DNA of 63,106 bases from assembly GCA_965657945.1 (NCBI GenBank), contig CBFHPW010000013.1, forward strand, positions 1 through 63,106. The letters run 5' to 3'. This document shows positions 27,001-35,389 of this stretch, one piece after another; the first letter of the stretch is position 1; each line of letters starts with the position of its first letter. Under the pieces are notes generated by a model. The model worked only from the letters and a program-made list of their open reading frames with translations. It was not told the DNA's origin and made no database searches. Both the position numbers and the translations under genes were made by a program. Origin of the DNA: CAJJDF01 sp965657945 (lineage in GTDB: Bacteria; Bacteroidota; Bacteroidia; Flavobacteriales_D; CAJJDF01).

Positions 27001-27550
27001 ATTTGATTCGTTTGGGATTTTTTGCTGCAAATGCCTTCCATCCAGTATAACTTTCGCCTTTTTCTTCGCTTCCTCCCTGAAAATAATGACAAACTGCGGC
27101 CGCAAGTCCGTCTGTTGCATCTAATCTTTTTGGAAGTGTCTGTATTTTTAATAGATTTTGTAGCATCGCAGCAACTTGCTCTTTACTCGCATTTCCATTG
27201 CCTGTAACGGCTTGCTTTATTTTTTTTGGCAAGTACTCTGTTATGGGAACTTCTCTATACAAACCCGCTGCCATCGCAACTCCCTGAGCTCTGCCTAATT
27301 TAAGCATCGATTGTACGTTTTTTCCAAAAAATGGCGCCTCAATCGCTAATTCATCTGGGTGGTATTCATCTATAATACCCAGTGTTCTCTCAAATATCTT
27401 TTTTAGCTTCAGTGCATGCGTATCATATTTCGTCAATACTATTTCTCCAAATGAAAGCAAGGACATTTTATTGCCTGTGACTTTAATTATGCCATATCCC
27501 ATAACAGTTGTTCCTGGATCGATGCCTAATATGATTTTTTCTTTCTCCAA
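26999..27550 (-). CDS. ruvC: Holliday junction endonuclease RuvC
   Basis: A 183-residue resolvase that cuts four-way DNA junctions with the RuvAB motor. The acidic catalytic residues are in LGIDPGTTVMGYGII (D10), LAIEAPFFG (about E69), and RLDATDGLAAAVCHYF (D near 142-145). GNGNASKEQVAAML is the usual DNA-binding segment. The C-terminal 30 residues are a basic tail. ruvA and ruvB are not adjacent. Confidence 0.95.
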   Translation of the reverse strand: MEKEKIILGIDPGTTVMGYGIIKVTGNKMSLLSFGEIVLTKYDTHALKLKKIFERTLGIIDEYHPDELAIEAPFFGKNVQSMLKLGRAQGVAMAAGLYREVPITEYLPKKIKQAVTGNGNASKEQVAAMLQNLLKIQTLPKRLDATDGLAAAVCHYFQGGSEEKGESYTGWKAFAAKNPKRIK

Positions 27551-27705
27551 AAGTTATTTCTTGCTTTTTCAAAGATAAACAAAAGTATGGATTGGAATTC
27601 TCACAATATAGCTTCCTTTCCTTAAAAGAATGACGGTTGGGTTTTTAATGTGAATCCTGCTTTCTCAGGAATCTCGTTTATTCATCAAATTGACACCTTA
27701 AAATA

Positions 27706-27735
27706 TTGAATCCTCCCCAAAAACTGCTAATTTTA
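27706..27735 (+). promoter_or_regulatory. Putative glyS promoter
   Basis: TTG at 27706-27708, a 19-base spacer and TAATTTTA at 27728-27735, close to TAnnTTTG. It lies 24 bases before the ATG at 27760, which supports that ATG over the upstream in-frame TTG. Confidence 0.4.
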
Positions 27736-27759
27736 CTCTCAATTAAAAAACAAACCCAC

Positions 27760-29289
27760 ATGTCTGACGATTTACTAAAAAAAGTAATTTCACACGCCAA
27801 AGAATATGGCTTTATTTTTCCTTCCTCTGAAATTTATGATGGGCTGAGTGCCACTTATGATTACGGACAAAATGGTTCTGAATTAAAAAACAACATCAAG
27901 GAATATTGGTGGAAATCAATGGTGCAGATGCACGAAAACATTGTGGGAATCGATGCGTCTATTTTCATGCACCCAACAACCTGGAAAGCCTCGGGTCACG
28001 TAGATGCATTTAACGATCCTTTGATTGATAACAAAGACTCAAAAAAGCGTTACCGAGCTGATGTTCTCATTGAAGACCACGTTGAAAAAATCAGACTAAA
28101 AATAGAAAAAGAAGTTGCCAAAGGCCAGAAGAGATTTGGAGATGATTTCAATGAAGAAGAATTCAGAAAAACAAATCCTAATATACTCCGAAACGCAACT
28201 AAAATTGAAGAAATTGAGGAAAAATTCAAAGAGTCGTTAGGTAAAGATGATTTGCCAGCAGTAAAAGAACTAATTGAAGAATTGGGTATTGCATGCCCTG
28301 TTTCTGGTTCTAAAAACTGGACAGATGTGCGTCAATTCAACTTGATGTTTAGTACCGAAATGGGCTCTGTTTCGGAAGGTGCAAACACTATCTATTTAAG
28401 GCCAGAAACGGCTCAAGGTATTTTTGTGAACTACCTGAACGTGCAAAAAACTGGAAGGATGAAAATTCCTTTTGGAATTGCACAAATTGGAAAAGCCTTT
28501 AGAAACGAAATCATTGCGCGACAATTTATTTTCCGAATGAGAGAATTTGAACAAATGGAAATGCAATTTTTCGTAAAACCAGGTACTCAGAAACAATGGT
28601 TTGATTACTGGAAAGAAACCCGAAAAAAATGGCACGATGCACTTGGACTAGGAGAAGAAAACTACCGCTTTCACGATCATTTAAAATTGGCTCATTATGC
28701 TGATGCCGCAACCGACATTGAATTCAATTTCCCGATGGGATTCAAGGAGTTAGAAGGGATTCACTCTCGAACAGATTTTGACTTAAAGGCTCACGAAGAA
28801 CATTCTGGGAAAAAACTTCAATACTTTGATCCTCAAGAAAACAAAAGTTATGTTCCTTTTGTCATCGAAACTTCTATCGGACTGGACAGAATGTTCTTGG
28901 CTATCCTTTCTAACTCATTAAAAGAGGAAACTCTGGAAGACGGAAGCGAAAGAACCGTTCTTGCACTACCTCCGGCATTAGCACCGACAAAGGCAGTAAT
29001 TATGCCCTTAACTAAAAAAGATGGATTGCCGGATAAAGCAATGGAAGTAATGAATGAGTTGAAATATGATTTCAATTGCCAGTATGACGAAAAAGATTCT
29101 CCAGGAAAGCGTTATAGAAGACAAGACGCTCTTGGAACCCCGTATTGCATCATGATAGATCACCAAACTTTGGAAGATAATACTGTCACAATCCGTGACC
29201 GCGACACCATGAAACAAGATAGAGTTTCTGTTACGGAATTAAGAGCTATTATTGGGGAGAAAGTTAGTTTTAGTGGATTATTGAAGTAA
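27760..29289 (+). CDS. glyS: Glycyl-tRNA synthetase (alpha2 type)
   Basis: 509 residues from the ATG at 27760 (MSDDLLKKVISHAKEYGFIF). An upstream in-frame TTG would add 18 residues but falls in the promoter. It is a class II enzyme charging tRNA-Gly. The motifs are IYDGLSATYDYGQNGSELK near the N-terminus, GIAQIGKAFRNEI and FRMREFEQMEMQFF (motif 2 region), and PFVIETSIGLDRMFLAIL (motif 3). The C-terminal anticodon-binding domain begins around ALAPTKAVIMPL. This is the single-chain dimer type of Bacteroidota, eukaryotes and archaea, not the alpha2beta2 type of Proteobacteria. Confidence 0.96.
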   Translation: MSDDLLKKVISHAKEYGFIFPSSEIYDGLSATYDYGQNGSELKNNIKEYWWKSMVQMHENIVGIDASIFMHPTTWKASGHVDAFNDPLIDNKDSKKRYRADVLIEDHVEKIRLKIEKEVAKGQKRFGDDFNEEEFRKTNPNILRNATKIEEIEEKFKESLGKDDLPAVKELIEELGIACPVSGSKNWTDVRQFNLMFSTEMGSVSEGANTIYLRPETAQGIFVNYLNVQKTGRMKIPFGIAQIGKAFRNEIIARQFIFRMREFEQMEMQFFVKPGTQKQWFDYWKETRKKWHDALGLGEENYRFHDHLKLAHYADAATDIEFNFPMGFKELEGIHSRTDFDLKAHEEHSGKKLQYFDPQENKSYVPFVIETSIGLDRMFLAILSNSLKEETLEDGSERTVLALPPALAPTKAVIMPLTKKDGLPDKAMEVMNELKYDFNCQYDEKDSPGKRYRRQDALGTPYCIMIDHQTLEDNTVTIRDRDTMKQDRVSVTELRAIIGEKVSFSGLLK

Positions 29290-29320
29290 CTTAACTTTGA
29301 ATTCACATCCCAAAGATAAC

Positions 29321-29421
29321 GTCATCCTGAATTTATTTCAGGATCTTTATTCATATAAATATTACGTGACTAAATAAAATGAAAAATGCTTTGTGAGATC
29401 CTGAAACCAGTTCAGGATGAC
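29321..29421. repeat. R1 paired-hairpin repeat, copy A (before the GIY-YIG gene)
   Basis: GTCATCCTGAATTTATTTCAGGATC forms the left hairpin arm, followed by TTTATTCAT. The element closes about 50 bases later with GAGATCCTGAAACCAGTTCAGGATGAC. The outer ends TCATCCTGA and TCAGGATGA are also inverted relative to each other. The putative upstream start codon of the GIY-YIG gene lies 2 bases past its end. Confidence 0.88.
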
Positions 29422-29438
29422 AGATGAAAAATACTGAA

Positions 29439-29765
29439 ATGGAAAAACAAGGTTTTGTATACATATTGACAAATAAAAACAGAACTGTTTTATACATTGG
29501 GGTGACTAGTGACATAAAGCGAAGAATACTTGAACATAAAGCAGGGAAAGGTTCTGATTTTAGTGCTAAATACAAAACAATTGACTTGGTCTATTTCGAG
29601 CAAATAAACGGAATACTAAATGCCATAGACCGAGAAAAACAATTGAAAAATTGGCATAAAGAATGGAAGTGGAACTTAATCAAAGAAGAGAATCCGAAAC
29701 TAATTGACATTGCATCGGATTGGCATACAATAGAGGAAATTGAAGAGTTTGAAAATGATAAATAA
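29439..29765 (+). CDS. GIY-YIG nuclease-family protein (YhbQ/UPF0213-like)
   Basis: About 108 residues from the ATG at 29439; an ATG at 29424 would add five residues but lies in the tail of repeat copy A. The nuclease fold is small and complete. The signature is VYILTNKNRTVLYIGVTSDIKRR, split here by rule: YIL and YIG flank the strand, R is in SDIKRRILEHK, and the catalytic E is probably in NAIDREKQLKNWHKEWK. Isolated domains of this group are widespread and poorly characterised. It is enclosed by three R1 repeats in 700 bases, which suggests that the gene and the repeat move or evolve together. Confidence 0.88.
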   Translation: MEKQGFVYILTNKNRTVLYIGVTSDIKRRILEHKAGKGSDFSAKYKTIDLVYFEQINGILNAIDREKQLKNWHKEWKWNLIKEENPKLIDIASDWHTIEEIEEFENDK

Positions 29766-29788
29766 TTTGCGAAAAAAGTAAAGTTAAT

Positions 29789-29890
29789 GTCATTCTGAAT
29801 TCATTTCAGAATCTCTATTCATTGAAATATTTCCATTATCTTGCTTTGTGAAATATTCTCTTCGAGATCCTGAAATAAATTCAGGATGAC
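29789..29890. repeat. R1 repeat, copy B (after the GIY-YIG gene)
   Basis: GTCATTCTGAATTCATTTCAGAATC is followed by TCTATTCATTGAA and closes with GAGATCCTGAAATAAATTCAGGATGAC. It has the same length and orientation as copy A. The left hairpin reads TTCTGAA while the right reads TCCTGAA, so each hairpin has kept its own pairing. Confidence 0.88.
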
Positions 29891-29918
29891 TGAAGAAGAA
29901 AAAATTTAAAAAACACGA

Positions 29919-30019
29919 GACATGCTGAATTTAGTTCAGCATCTTTATTCATTGAAATAATGCCAAAGATTGAAACGTGAAAAACGCTAGGCTAGATCCT
30001 GAAATAAATTCAGGATGAC
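29919..30019. repeat. R1 repeat, copy C
   Basis: GACATGCTGAATTTAGTTCAGCATC, then TTTATTCATTGAA, and closing TAGATCCTGAAATAAATTCAGGATGAC. The left arm has changed on both sides of its stem (ATGCTGAA with TTCAGCAT), a compensatory change that keeps the hairpin. Confidence 0.88.
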
Positions 30020-30030
30020 TGATGAAGAAG

Positions 30031-30046
30031 TTATTAATTAAAATTA
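30031..30046. repeat. 16-base motif shared with the four-helix-bundle gene leader
   Basis: TTATTAATTAAAATTA lies between R1 copy C and the SDR start codon. It is identical to 13821-13836. Confidence 0.6.
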
Positions 30047-30058
30047 TACGTTTACAAA

Positions 30059-30802
30059 ATGAAAACAGCCTTAATCACAGGAGCCACCTCAGGAATAGGA
30101 ATGGCAACAGCCAAGCTATTTGCTGCAAAAGGACACAAATTAATCCTTTGTGGACGCAGAACAGAACGACTTCAAGAGCTCAAAAATGAACTCAATACTC
30201 AAGTTCACATACTCACTTTTGATGTTCGAAATAGAGAAGACGTTTTCAAGGCGATTGAATCTATTCCTAGAGAATTTCAAGACATTGATATTTTGTTAAA
30301 TAACGCTGGAAATGCGCATGGATTAAGCACCATTCAGGACGGAAATATGGACGATTGGGACGCGATGATAGATGGAAACGTGAAGGGATTACTTTACGTT
30401 ACCAAAGCTATTTTACCCAAGATGATTGCCCGAAACAGTGGATTTATAGTCAATATTGGTTCGGTAGCAGCCAAAGAAGTGTATCCAAATGGAAATGTAT
30501 ATTGCGCATCCAAACACGCGGTAGATGCTCTCAGCAAATCCATGCGAATAGATTTGGCTGGGTACAACATTCGAGTTTCGGCAATCCATCCTGGAGCTGT
30601 AGAAACTGAGTTTTCGGAGGTGAGATTCAAAGGAGACAAAGAAAAAGCTGCTGGAGTGTATCAAGGTTTTGATGCTCTACAAGCACAAGACATTGCCGAA
30701 GTGATTGATTTTGTTACTTCACGCCCAAGCCACGTAAATATTGAAGACTTGGTGGTTTATCCAACTGCCCAAGCTAATACCACAACACTTACTAGAAAAT
30801 AA
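30059..30802 (+). CDS. Short-chain dehydrogenase/reductase (YdfG-like)
   Basis: A 247-residue NAD(P)-dependent oxidoreductase. The cofactor motif is TGATSGIGMATAKLFA (residues 7-22) with CGRRTERLQEL after beta-2, which favours NADP. NNAG is near residue 82. Catalytic S is in NIGSVAAKEVYP and the YCASKHA motif supplies Y and K (about 154-160). IHPGAVETEFSEVRFKGD is typical of the group that includes E. coli YdfG (3-hydroxy acid and serine dehydrogenase). The substrate is not determined. It is preceded by repeats and has no obvious operon partner. Confidence 0.9.
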   Translation: MKTALITGATSGIGMATAKLFAAKGHKLILCGRRTERLQELKNELNTQVHILTFDVRNREDVFKAIESIPREFQDIDILLNNAGNAHGLSTIQDGNMDDWDAMIDGNVKGLLYVTKAILPKMIARNSGFIVNIGSVAAKEVYPNGNVYCASKHAVDALSKSMRIDLAGYNIRVSAIHPGAVETEFSEVRFKGDKEKAAGVYQGFDALQAQDIAEVIDFVTSRPSHVNIEDLVVYPTAQANTTTLTRK

Positions 30803-30860
30803 CCGCAAAATCCTCGTTCAACTCGAGGAGATCGGACTAAATCCATTCACTAAGGTAACT

Positions 30861-33290
30861 TTAGATTTCAATATATTTTGAAGGATTTGCTTCATGCATA
30901 ATTTCATAAATCGCCTCAAAAATGGTTTCCATATTTGGCTTAGAAAAATAATCTCCGTCACTTCCATAAGCAGGTCTATGCGCTTTGGAAGCCAAGGTAA
31001 CTGGCTTAGAATCCAAATATTGATAAGCTTCTTGCTCCACCATCACTTTGTCCAACATGAAGGCTGTTGCCCCTCCAGGAACATCTTCATCCACAAATAT
31101 TACACGATTTGTTTTCTTAATCGATTCCACAATAGCGTGGTTTACATCAAACGGAAGTAGAGTTTGAACATCAATCAATTCAACTGAAATATCCACCTCA
31201 GCCAATTGTTTCGCTACTTCTGTACAGATATTAAAAGTAGAACCGTAAGACACCAAAGTAATGTCCGTTCCTTCTCGCGTAATTTCTGGCACACCTAATG
31301 GAATTTTGTACTCTCCTAAGTTGGTTGGCATGTTCTCTTTACTTCTGTATCCATTCAAACACTCCACAACTAGTGCTGGATCGTCACTTTCAAGTAGTGT
31401 ATTGTAAAACCCTGCCGCCACAGTCATGTTTCTCGGAACACACACGTGCATTCCTCTCAATGAATTAATAATCATTCCCATGGGAGAACCTGAGTGCCAC
31501 ACTCCTTCTAGCCTGTGTCCTCTTGTTCTTACAATCAAGGGAGCTTTTTGCGTTCCTTTGGTTCGGTAATGAAGCGTTGCCAAATCATCACTCAATATTT
31601 GAATTCCGTACAGCAGGTAATCCAAGTATTGGATTTCGGCAATGGGTCGCAAACCTCTCATTGCCATACCTATTCCTTGTCCGATGATGGTTGCTTCTCT
31701 AATTCCGGTATCAGAAACTCGACTTTCGCCAAATTTTTCCTGCATACCTTCCATACTTTGGTTTACTCCACCAATTTTTCCTGTGTCTTCTCCAAACGTA
31801 AAGATTAATGGGTTTTTACTAAATTGAACATCAAAGTTCTCTCTCAATATCAATCGTCCGTCTACTAAATTTTCTCCCTCAAAGGTTGGAGCAACTGATG
31901 GAATATTCAGTGCACTTTTCTCGTTAGACGGCAACAAATACGAGTTGTACCTGTCGGCATTCTCTAGGTCGCTCTTTACAAGCCAGCTTTTCAATTGTTG
32001 TTTGAAATCGCAGTTTTCTTTTCGCGTCAATCGAATCGTCTTTTTCGCAGCCGATACAATTTCTTTTCTTCCTGGCTCCGTGATTGCTGCCAATTCGTTG
32101 GCTATTTTCTCCACAAATACTTTGCTTGAACTATTCTTTGCAATAGCCTGAATCAAGTCAACTACTGTTTTTTGCTCTTTTAAATAAGGAGTCAAAAAAT
32201 TACTCCAAGCTTCTTTTTTGGCGTCTCTTACCACTTTTTTCGCCTCTTTTTCTATGGCATCGAGCTCTTCTTCTGTTGCAATTTCTTTTTTGTACTCTTT
32301 TTTATAATCTAGAATCCATGTTCTGAACTGATTCACTCCATCGTATTCCTCCTCCCATTCCAATCTTTCTTTGGATTTATATCTTTCATGCGACCCTGAA
32401 GTAGAATGACCTTGAGGTTGAGTTACTTCTTCTACATGAACCAATACCGGTGAGTGATTTTTTCTTGCGTGAGCTACTGCCTCTTGGTAAGTTCTACAAA
32501 GTCCTGGATAATCCCAGCCTTTTACCTTCATTATTTTAAATCCTGCTTTGTCTTTTGTTTCTTCAAAACCGGCAAGTAATTCCGAAATGTTTTCTTTCGT
32601 TGTTTGGTATCTTTTTGGAACAGAAATTCCGTGTCCGTCATCCCATACACTCATTACCATTGGTACTTGCAACACACCAGCGGCATTCACTGTTTCAAAA
32701 AACAATCCTTCGCTTGTACTCGCATCTCCAATAGTACCAAAAGCCACTTCGTTTCCTTTGACAGAAAACTCTGTAAACTCATTGAGGTTATCGTTTTCAC
32801 GGAATTTTTTTGAGGCCAAAGCCAATCCTAACAAACGTGGCATTTGACCAGCAGTTGGCGAAATATCAGCCGAAGAGTTTTTTTGTTCTGTCAATCTTTT
32901 CCAGCTTCCATCTGCATTGAGCGATTGGGTAGAAAAATGCCCCCCCATTTGTCTTCCTGCCGAAAACGGTTCGTTTTCTTGGTTTGTATCTGCATACAAT
33001 CCTGCAAAAAAATTGGTTGGAGTCATTTGTCCAATTGCCATCATCAGGGTTTGGTCCCTGTAATATCCAGAACGGAAATCCCCGTTTTCAAACTGTTTTG
33101 CTAAGGCAATTTGAGGCAATTCTTTTCCATCTCCAAAAATTCCAAACTTTGCTTTTCCTGTCAACACTTCTCTTCTTCCAAGCAAAGAAAGCTCTCTACT
33201 GATTCTGGCAAGTCGATAATCTGCGATTACTTCTTGTTTAAAATCCTCAAAGGTTACCTCAGTTTTTTTTGTCGATTCAGCTGTTTCCAT
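30861..33290 (-). CDS. Thiamine-diphosphate-dependent 2-oxoacid dehydrogenase E1, fused alpha and beta subunits
   Basis: An 809-residue fusion of the two E1 subunits of a 2-oxoacid dehydrogenase complex. The alpha half (about 1-430) has SAGRQMGGHFST and the thiamine motif GDASTSEGLFFETVNAAGV, then HERYKSKERLEWE. The beta half (about 460-809) has FGEDTGKIGGVNQSMEGMQE, then HSGSPMGMIINSLRGMHVCVP and VFVDEDVPGGATAF. It decarboxylates a 2-oxoacid and passes the acyl group to an E2 lipoamide protein. Branched-chain 2-oxoacids are the likeliest substrate by family resemblance, but pyruvate cannot be excluded. E2 and E3 genes are not adjacent. The fused form is common in Bacteroidota. Confidence 0.9.
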   Translation of the reverse strand: METAESTKKTEVTFEDFKQEVIADYRLARISRELSLLGRREVLTGKAKFGIFGDGKELPQIALAKQFENGDFRSGYYRDQTLMMAIGQMTPTNFFAGLYADTNQENEPFSAGRQMGGHFSTQSLNADGSWKRLTEQKNSSADISPTAGQMPRLLGLALASKKFRENDNLNEFTEFSVKGNEVAFGTIGDASTSEGLFFETVNAAGVLQVPMVMSVWDDGHGISVPKRYQTTKENISELLAGFEETKDKAGFKIMKVKGWDYPGLCRTYQEAVAHARKNHSPVLVHVEEVTQPQGHSTSGSHERYKSKERLEWEEEYDGVNQFRTWILDYKKEYKKEIATEEELDAIEKEAKKVVRDAKKEAWSNFLTPYLKEQKTVVDLIQAIAKNSSSKVFVEKIANELAAITEPGRKEIVSAAKKTIRLTRKENCDFKQQLKSWLVKSDLENADRYNSYLLPSNEKSALNIPSVAPTFEGENLVDGRLILRENFDVQFSKNPLIFTFGEDTGKIGGVNQSMEGMQEKFGESRVSDTGIREATIIGQGIGMAMRGLRPIAEIQYLDYLLYGIQILSDDLATLHYRTKGTQKAPLIVRTRGHRLEGVWHSGSPMGMIINSLRGMHVCVPRNMTVAAGFYNTLLESDDPALVVECLNGYRSKENMPTNLGEYKIPLGVPEITREGTDITLVSYGSTFNICTEVAKQLAEVDISVELIDVQTLLPFDVNHAIVESIKKTNRVIFVDEDVPGGATAFMLDKVMVEQEAYQYLDSKPVTLASKAHRPAYGSDGDYFSKPNMETIFEAIYEIMHEANPSKYIEI

Positions 33291-33400
33291 TCGTTGTTGT
33301 GATTGAGTTATTCTCCCAATGGGATTGCCACAAAGATAGAAAAAAACGAAAGATTCGACAATAGGAATTTAAGGCTGTTGGAGGTGGTTAATTTTAGGTT

Positions 33401-33428
33401 TTGGGTTTTTATTTTTTCCGTACTTTTA
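33401..33428 (+). promoter_or_regulatory. Putative purK promoter with near-leaderless geometry
   Basis: TTG at 33401-33403, a 17-base spacer and TACTTTTA at 33421-33428 (one mismatch to TAnnTTTG). The -7 box ends 4 bases before the purK ATG, so transcription should begin at or next to the start codon. Confidence 0.55.
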
Positions 33429-33432
33429 CACC

Positions 33433-34563
33433 ATGAATTTTAACACAACCAAACTCGGAATTTTAGGCGGAGGCCAGCTCGGCAGGATGTTTATTCAATC
33501 GGCCATAAGTTATGGAACTCCTATCTCCATTTTAGACCCTAATGCACAATGTCCTTCTGCCCACTTATGCAATTCGTTTACTCAGGGTAGTTTCCATGAC
33601 TATGATTCGGTATTTGAATTTGGATCGGGATTGGATGTGCTTACAATTGAAATAGAAAATGTAAATACCGAAGCTCTTTTTCAATTAGAGCGCGAGGGAG
33701 TAAAAGTATTTCCGCAACCTAGGATAATTGAATTGGTAAAAGACAAAGGAATTCAAAAACAATTTTATGTGGATAACGGAATCCCTACCTCTGAATTTGT
33801 GTTGTGCGATTCCCTGGAAGAAGTAGAAGAAAAAGCAAGTTTTCCCATTGTGCAAAAAATGAGAAAAGGAGGTTACGATGGAAAAGGAGTGCAAATGTTA
33901 AACTCTTCTTCTGATTTGGAAGAGGCATTTGATGTTCCATCATTGTTAGAGGAAAAAGTGAATTTTGTGAAAGAAATTTCTGTAATTGTTGCCCGAAACG
34001 AAAGTGGAGAGATACGCTCTTACCCCACTTGCGAGCAAGAATTCAACCCAGAGGCAAATTTAGTCGAGTTCCTTTTTTCGCCAGCAAAAATTAGTGAAGA
34101 AACCGAAAAGTCAGCCCAAGAAATTGCTCATACGATTATTCAAAAATTAGGAATGGTAGGAATATTGGCCGTAGAGTTTTTTGTGTTGGAAGATGGTTCT
34201 GTTTTGGTAAATGAAATGGCGCCAAGAACGCACAACAGCGGACACCACACGATCGAGTGTAATCACACTTCTCAATTTGAGCAGCATTACAGAGCAGTGA
34301 TGAATTTCCCGCTGGGAAGCACCGCAATTACAAGCCCTGGAGTCATGATTAATCTATTGGGAGATAAAAATCACACAGGCATTCCATTTTACGAAGGAAT
34401 GGAAAATGCAATGGCTCAAGAAGGCGTTTTTCCGCATTTGTATGGAAAAACAGAAACCAAACCATTCCGTAAAATGGGACATATCACTGTGGTAGATTCC
34501 AACCTAGAAAACGCAATAAAAAAAGCAAGAGAAATTTCGAAAGAGGTAACAGTAATTGCTTAA
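33433..34563 (+). CDS. purK: N5-carboxyaminoimidazole ribonucleotide synthase PurK
   Basis: A 376-residue ATP-grasp enzyme of purine synthesis; it joins bicarbonate to AIR using ATP. The N-terminal motif is LGILGGGQLGRMFIQSA (about residues 7-23). The ATP-grasp loop is MRKGGYDGKGVQM (about 143-155). The metal-binding region is VEFFVLEDGSVLVNEMAPRTHNSGH split across residues 245-270. The length and motifs are complete. purE is not adjacent. Confidence 0.96.
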   Translation: MNFNTTKLGILGGGQLGRMFIQSAISYGTPISILDPNAQCPSAHLCNSFTQGSFHDYDSVFEFGSGLDVLTIEIENVNTEALFQLEREGVKVFPQPRIIELVKDKGIQKQFYVDNGIPTSEFVLCDSLEEVEEKASFPIVQKMRKGGYDGKGVQMLNSSSDLEEAFDVPSLLEEKVNFVKEISVIVARNESGEIRSYPTCEQEFNPEANLVEFLFSPAKISEETEKSAQEIAHTIIQKLGMVGILAVEFFVLEDGSVLVNEMAPRTHNSGHHTIECNHTSQFEQHYRAVMNFPLGSTAITSPGVMINLLGDKNHTGIPFYEGMENAMAQEGVFPHLYGKTETKPFRKMGHITVVDSNLENAIKKAREISKEVTVIA

Positions 34564-34569
34564 TTGCTT

Positions 34570-35325
34570 CTAATCATTTAGCTTCTTGTTTTGGTTTTTT
34601 AGTGCCATAATCGTTTCAAGCAACTGCTCGTTAGTCACTTCATCTGGCTCCAAATCCTCTACATTAATTGCTGCGCGAAATTCCCACATTTCTATAATCT
34701 CGTGAAGAGAAACGGTGTACGGATCATAAAATTTATTATCCGAGTGTAGTTCTATTGATTTTATTCCTTGGTGAACTCGCTTGTACACAATCCCATCGTC
34801 TTTGGTAAGTACCACATAAGTCTTTCCATTTTTTAGCTGAGTCAGGTGTTCTACATATTCTCCAATTACATACGAACCATCTTTTACGTTTGGCGTCATA
34901 CTATCGCCCGAGATTGGAAAAGCCCGGTACTTTCCTACTCCCAAGAAAGGCAAAGAAATCGTCTTGAGCGACTGAATAAAATCTGGATCTCCATACCCCA
35001 ATGCATAACCTGCTTGTGCCGATTTAGGGATTAGCTCAATCGGTTGCTTGTCTTTTTTAGAAGTCATCACCGGAAACAACATCCTATTATTCAACTTCAT
35101 TAAATCCTCTGGGTCGGTTTTTCGCAAATCTATCTGGAGCAAAATATCTATCGTTATTGTGTAGTAATTTGACAACTTAATCAACGTATTGTGAGGAGGT
35201 TCGGACCTTGCTTCTTCGTATTTTTGATAAGCTCCTCTGGTAATAGACAATACATCTGCTATCGCCTGCTGGCTCTTGCCTTTCTTCCCTCTCAGGTGTT
35301 TTAAATTTTCGCTTAGTGTGGACAT
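34570..35325 (-). CDS. XRE-type HTH repressor with S24 (LexA-like) autoprotease domain
   Basis: A 251-residue regulator. The N-terminal helix-turn-helix is SQQAIADVLSITRGAYQKYE (about residues 18-37). The C-terminal S24 domain has the catalytic serine in FPISGDSMTPNVKDGSYVIG (about 140-159) and the lysine in VYKRVHQGI. SAQAGYALGYGD (about 97-108) resembles the Ala-Gly autocleavage site. Proteins of this plan are repressors that cut themselves when RecA filaments form. It is divergent from dinB, and the shared 64-base intergenic region carries repeated TTTGATATAATT sites. It very likely plays the LexA role for the adjacent polymerases. Confidence 0.9.
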   Translation of the reverse strand: MSTLSENLKHLRGKKGKSQQAIADVLSITRGAYQKYEEARSEPPHNTLIKLSNYYTITIDILLQIDLRKTDPEDLMKLNNRMLFPVMTSKKDKQPIELIPKSAQAGYALGYGDPDFIQSLKTISLPFLGVGKYRAFPISGDSMTPNVKDGSYVIGEYVEHLTQLKNGKTYVVLTKDDGIVYKRVHQGIKSIELHSDNKFYDPYTVSLHEIIEMWEFRAAINVEDLEPDEVTNEQLLETIMALKNQNKKLND

Positions 35326-35371
35326 TTTGATATAATTTGTATCAAATGTAGTTAAACTTTTTGATATAATT
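35326..35371 (+). promoter_or_regulatory. Putative operator sites between the S24 repressor and dinB
   Basis: TTTGATATAATTTGTATCAA, extended by one A to 35346, is an inverted repeat with TTTGATA/TATCAAA arms directly at the repressor start. A second partial site, TTTGATATAAT, follows at 35360-35371. A -7-like TATTTTG (35378-35384) ends 5 bases before the dinB ATG. The sites fit binding by the divergent S24 repressor. Confidence 0.6.
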
Positions 35372-35389
35372 ATTCGTTATTTTGAAAAA

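Noticed and set aside
29321..30019. CRISPR array suggested by three regularly placed repeats
   Set aside because: The copies are about 100 bases, each internally paired, with uneven spacing of 28 to 367 bases and a gene in between; there are no cas genes.
30813..30836. Hairpin CCTCG...CGAGG after the SDR gene as a terminator
   Set aside because: The stem is only 5-6 bases and no T-run follows on either strand.
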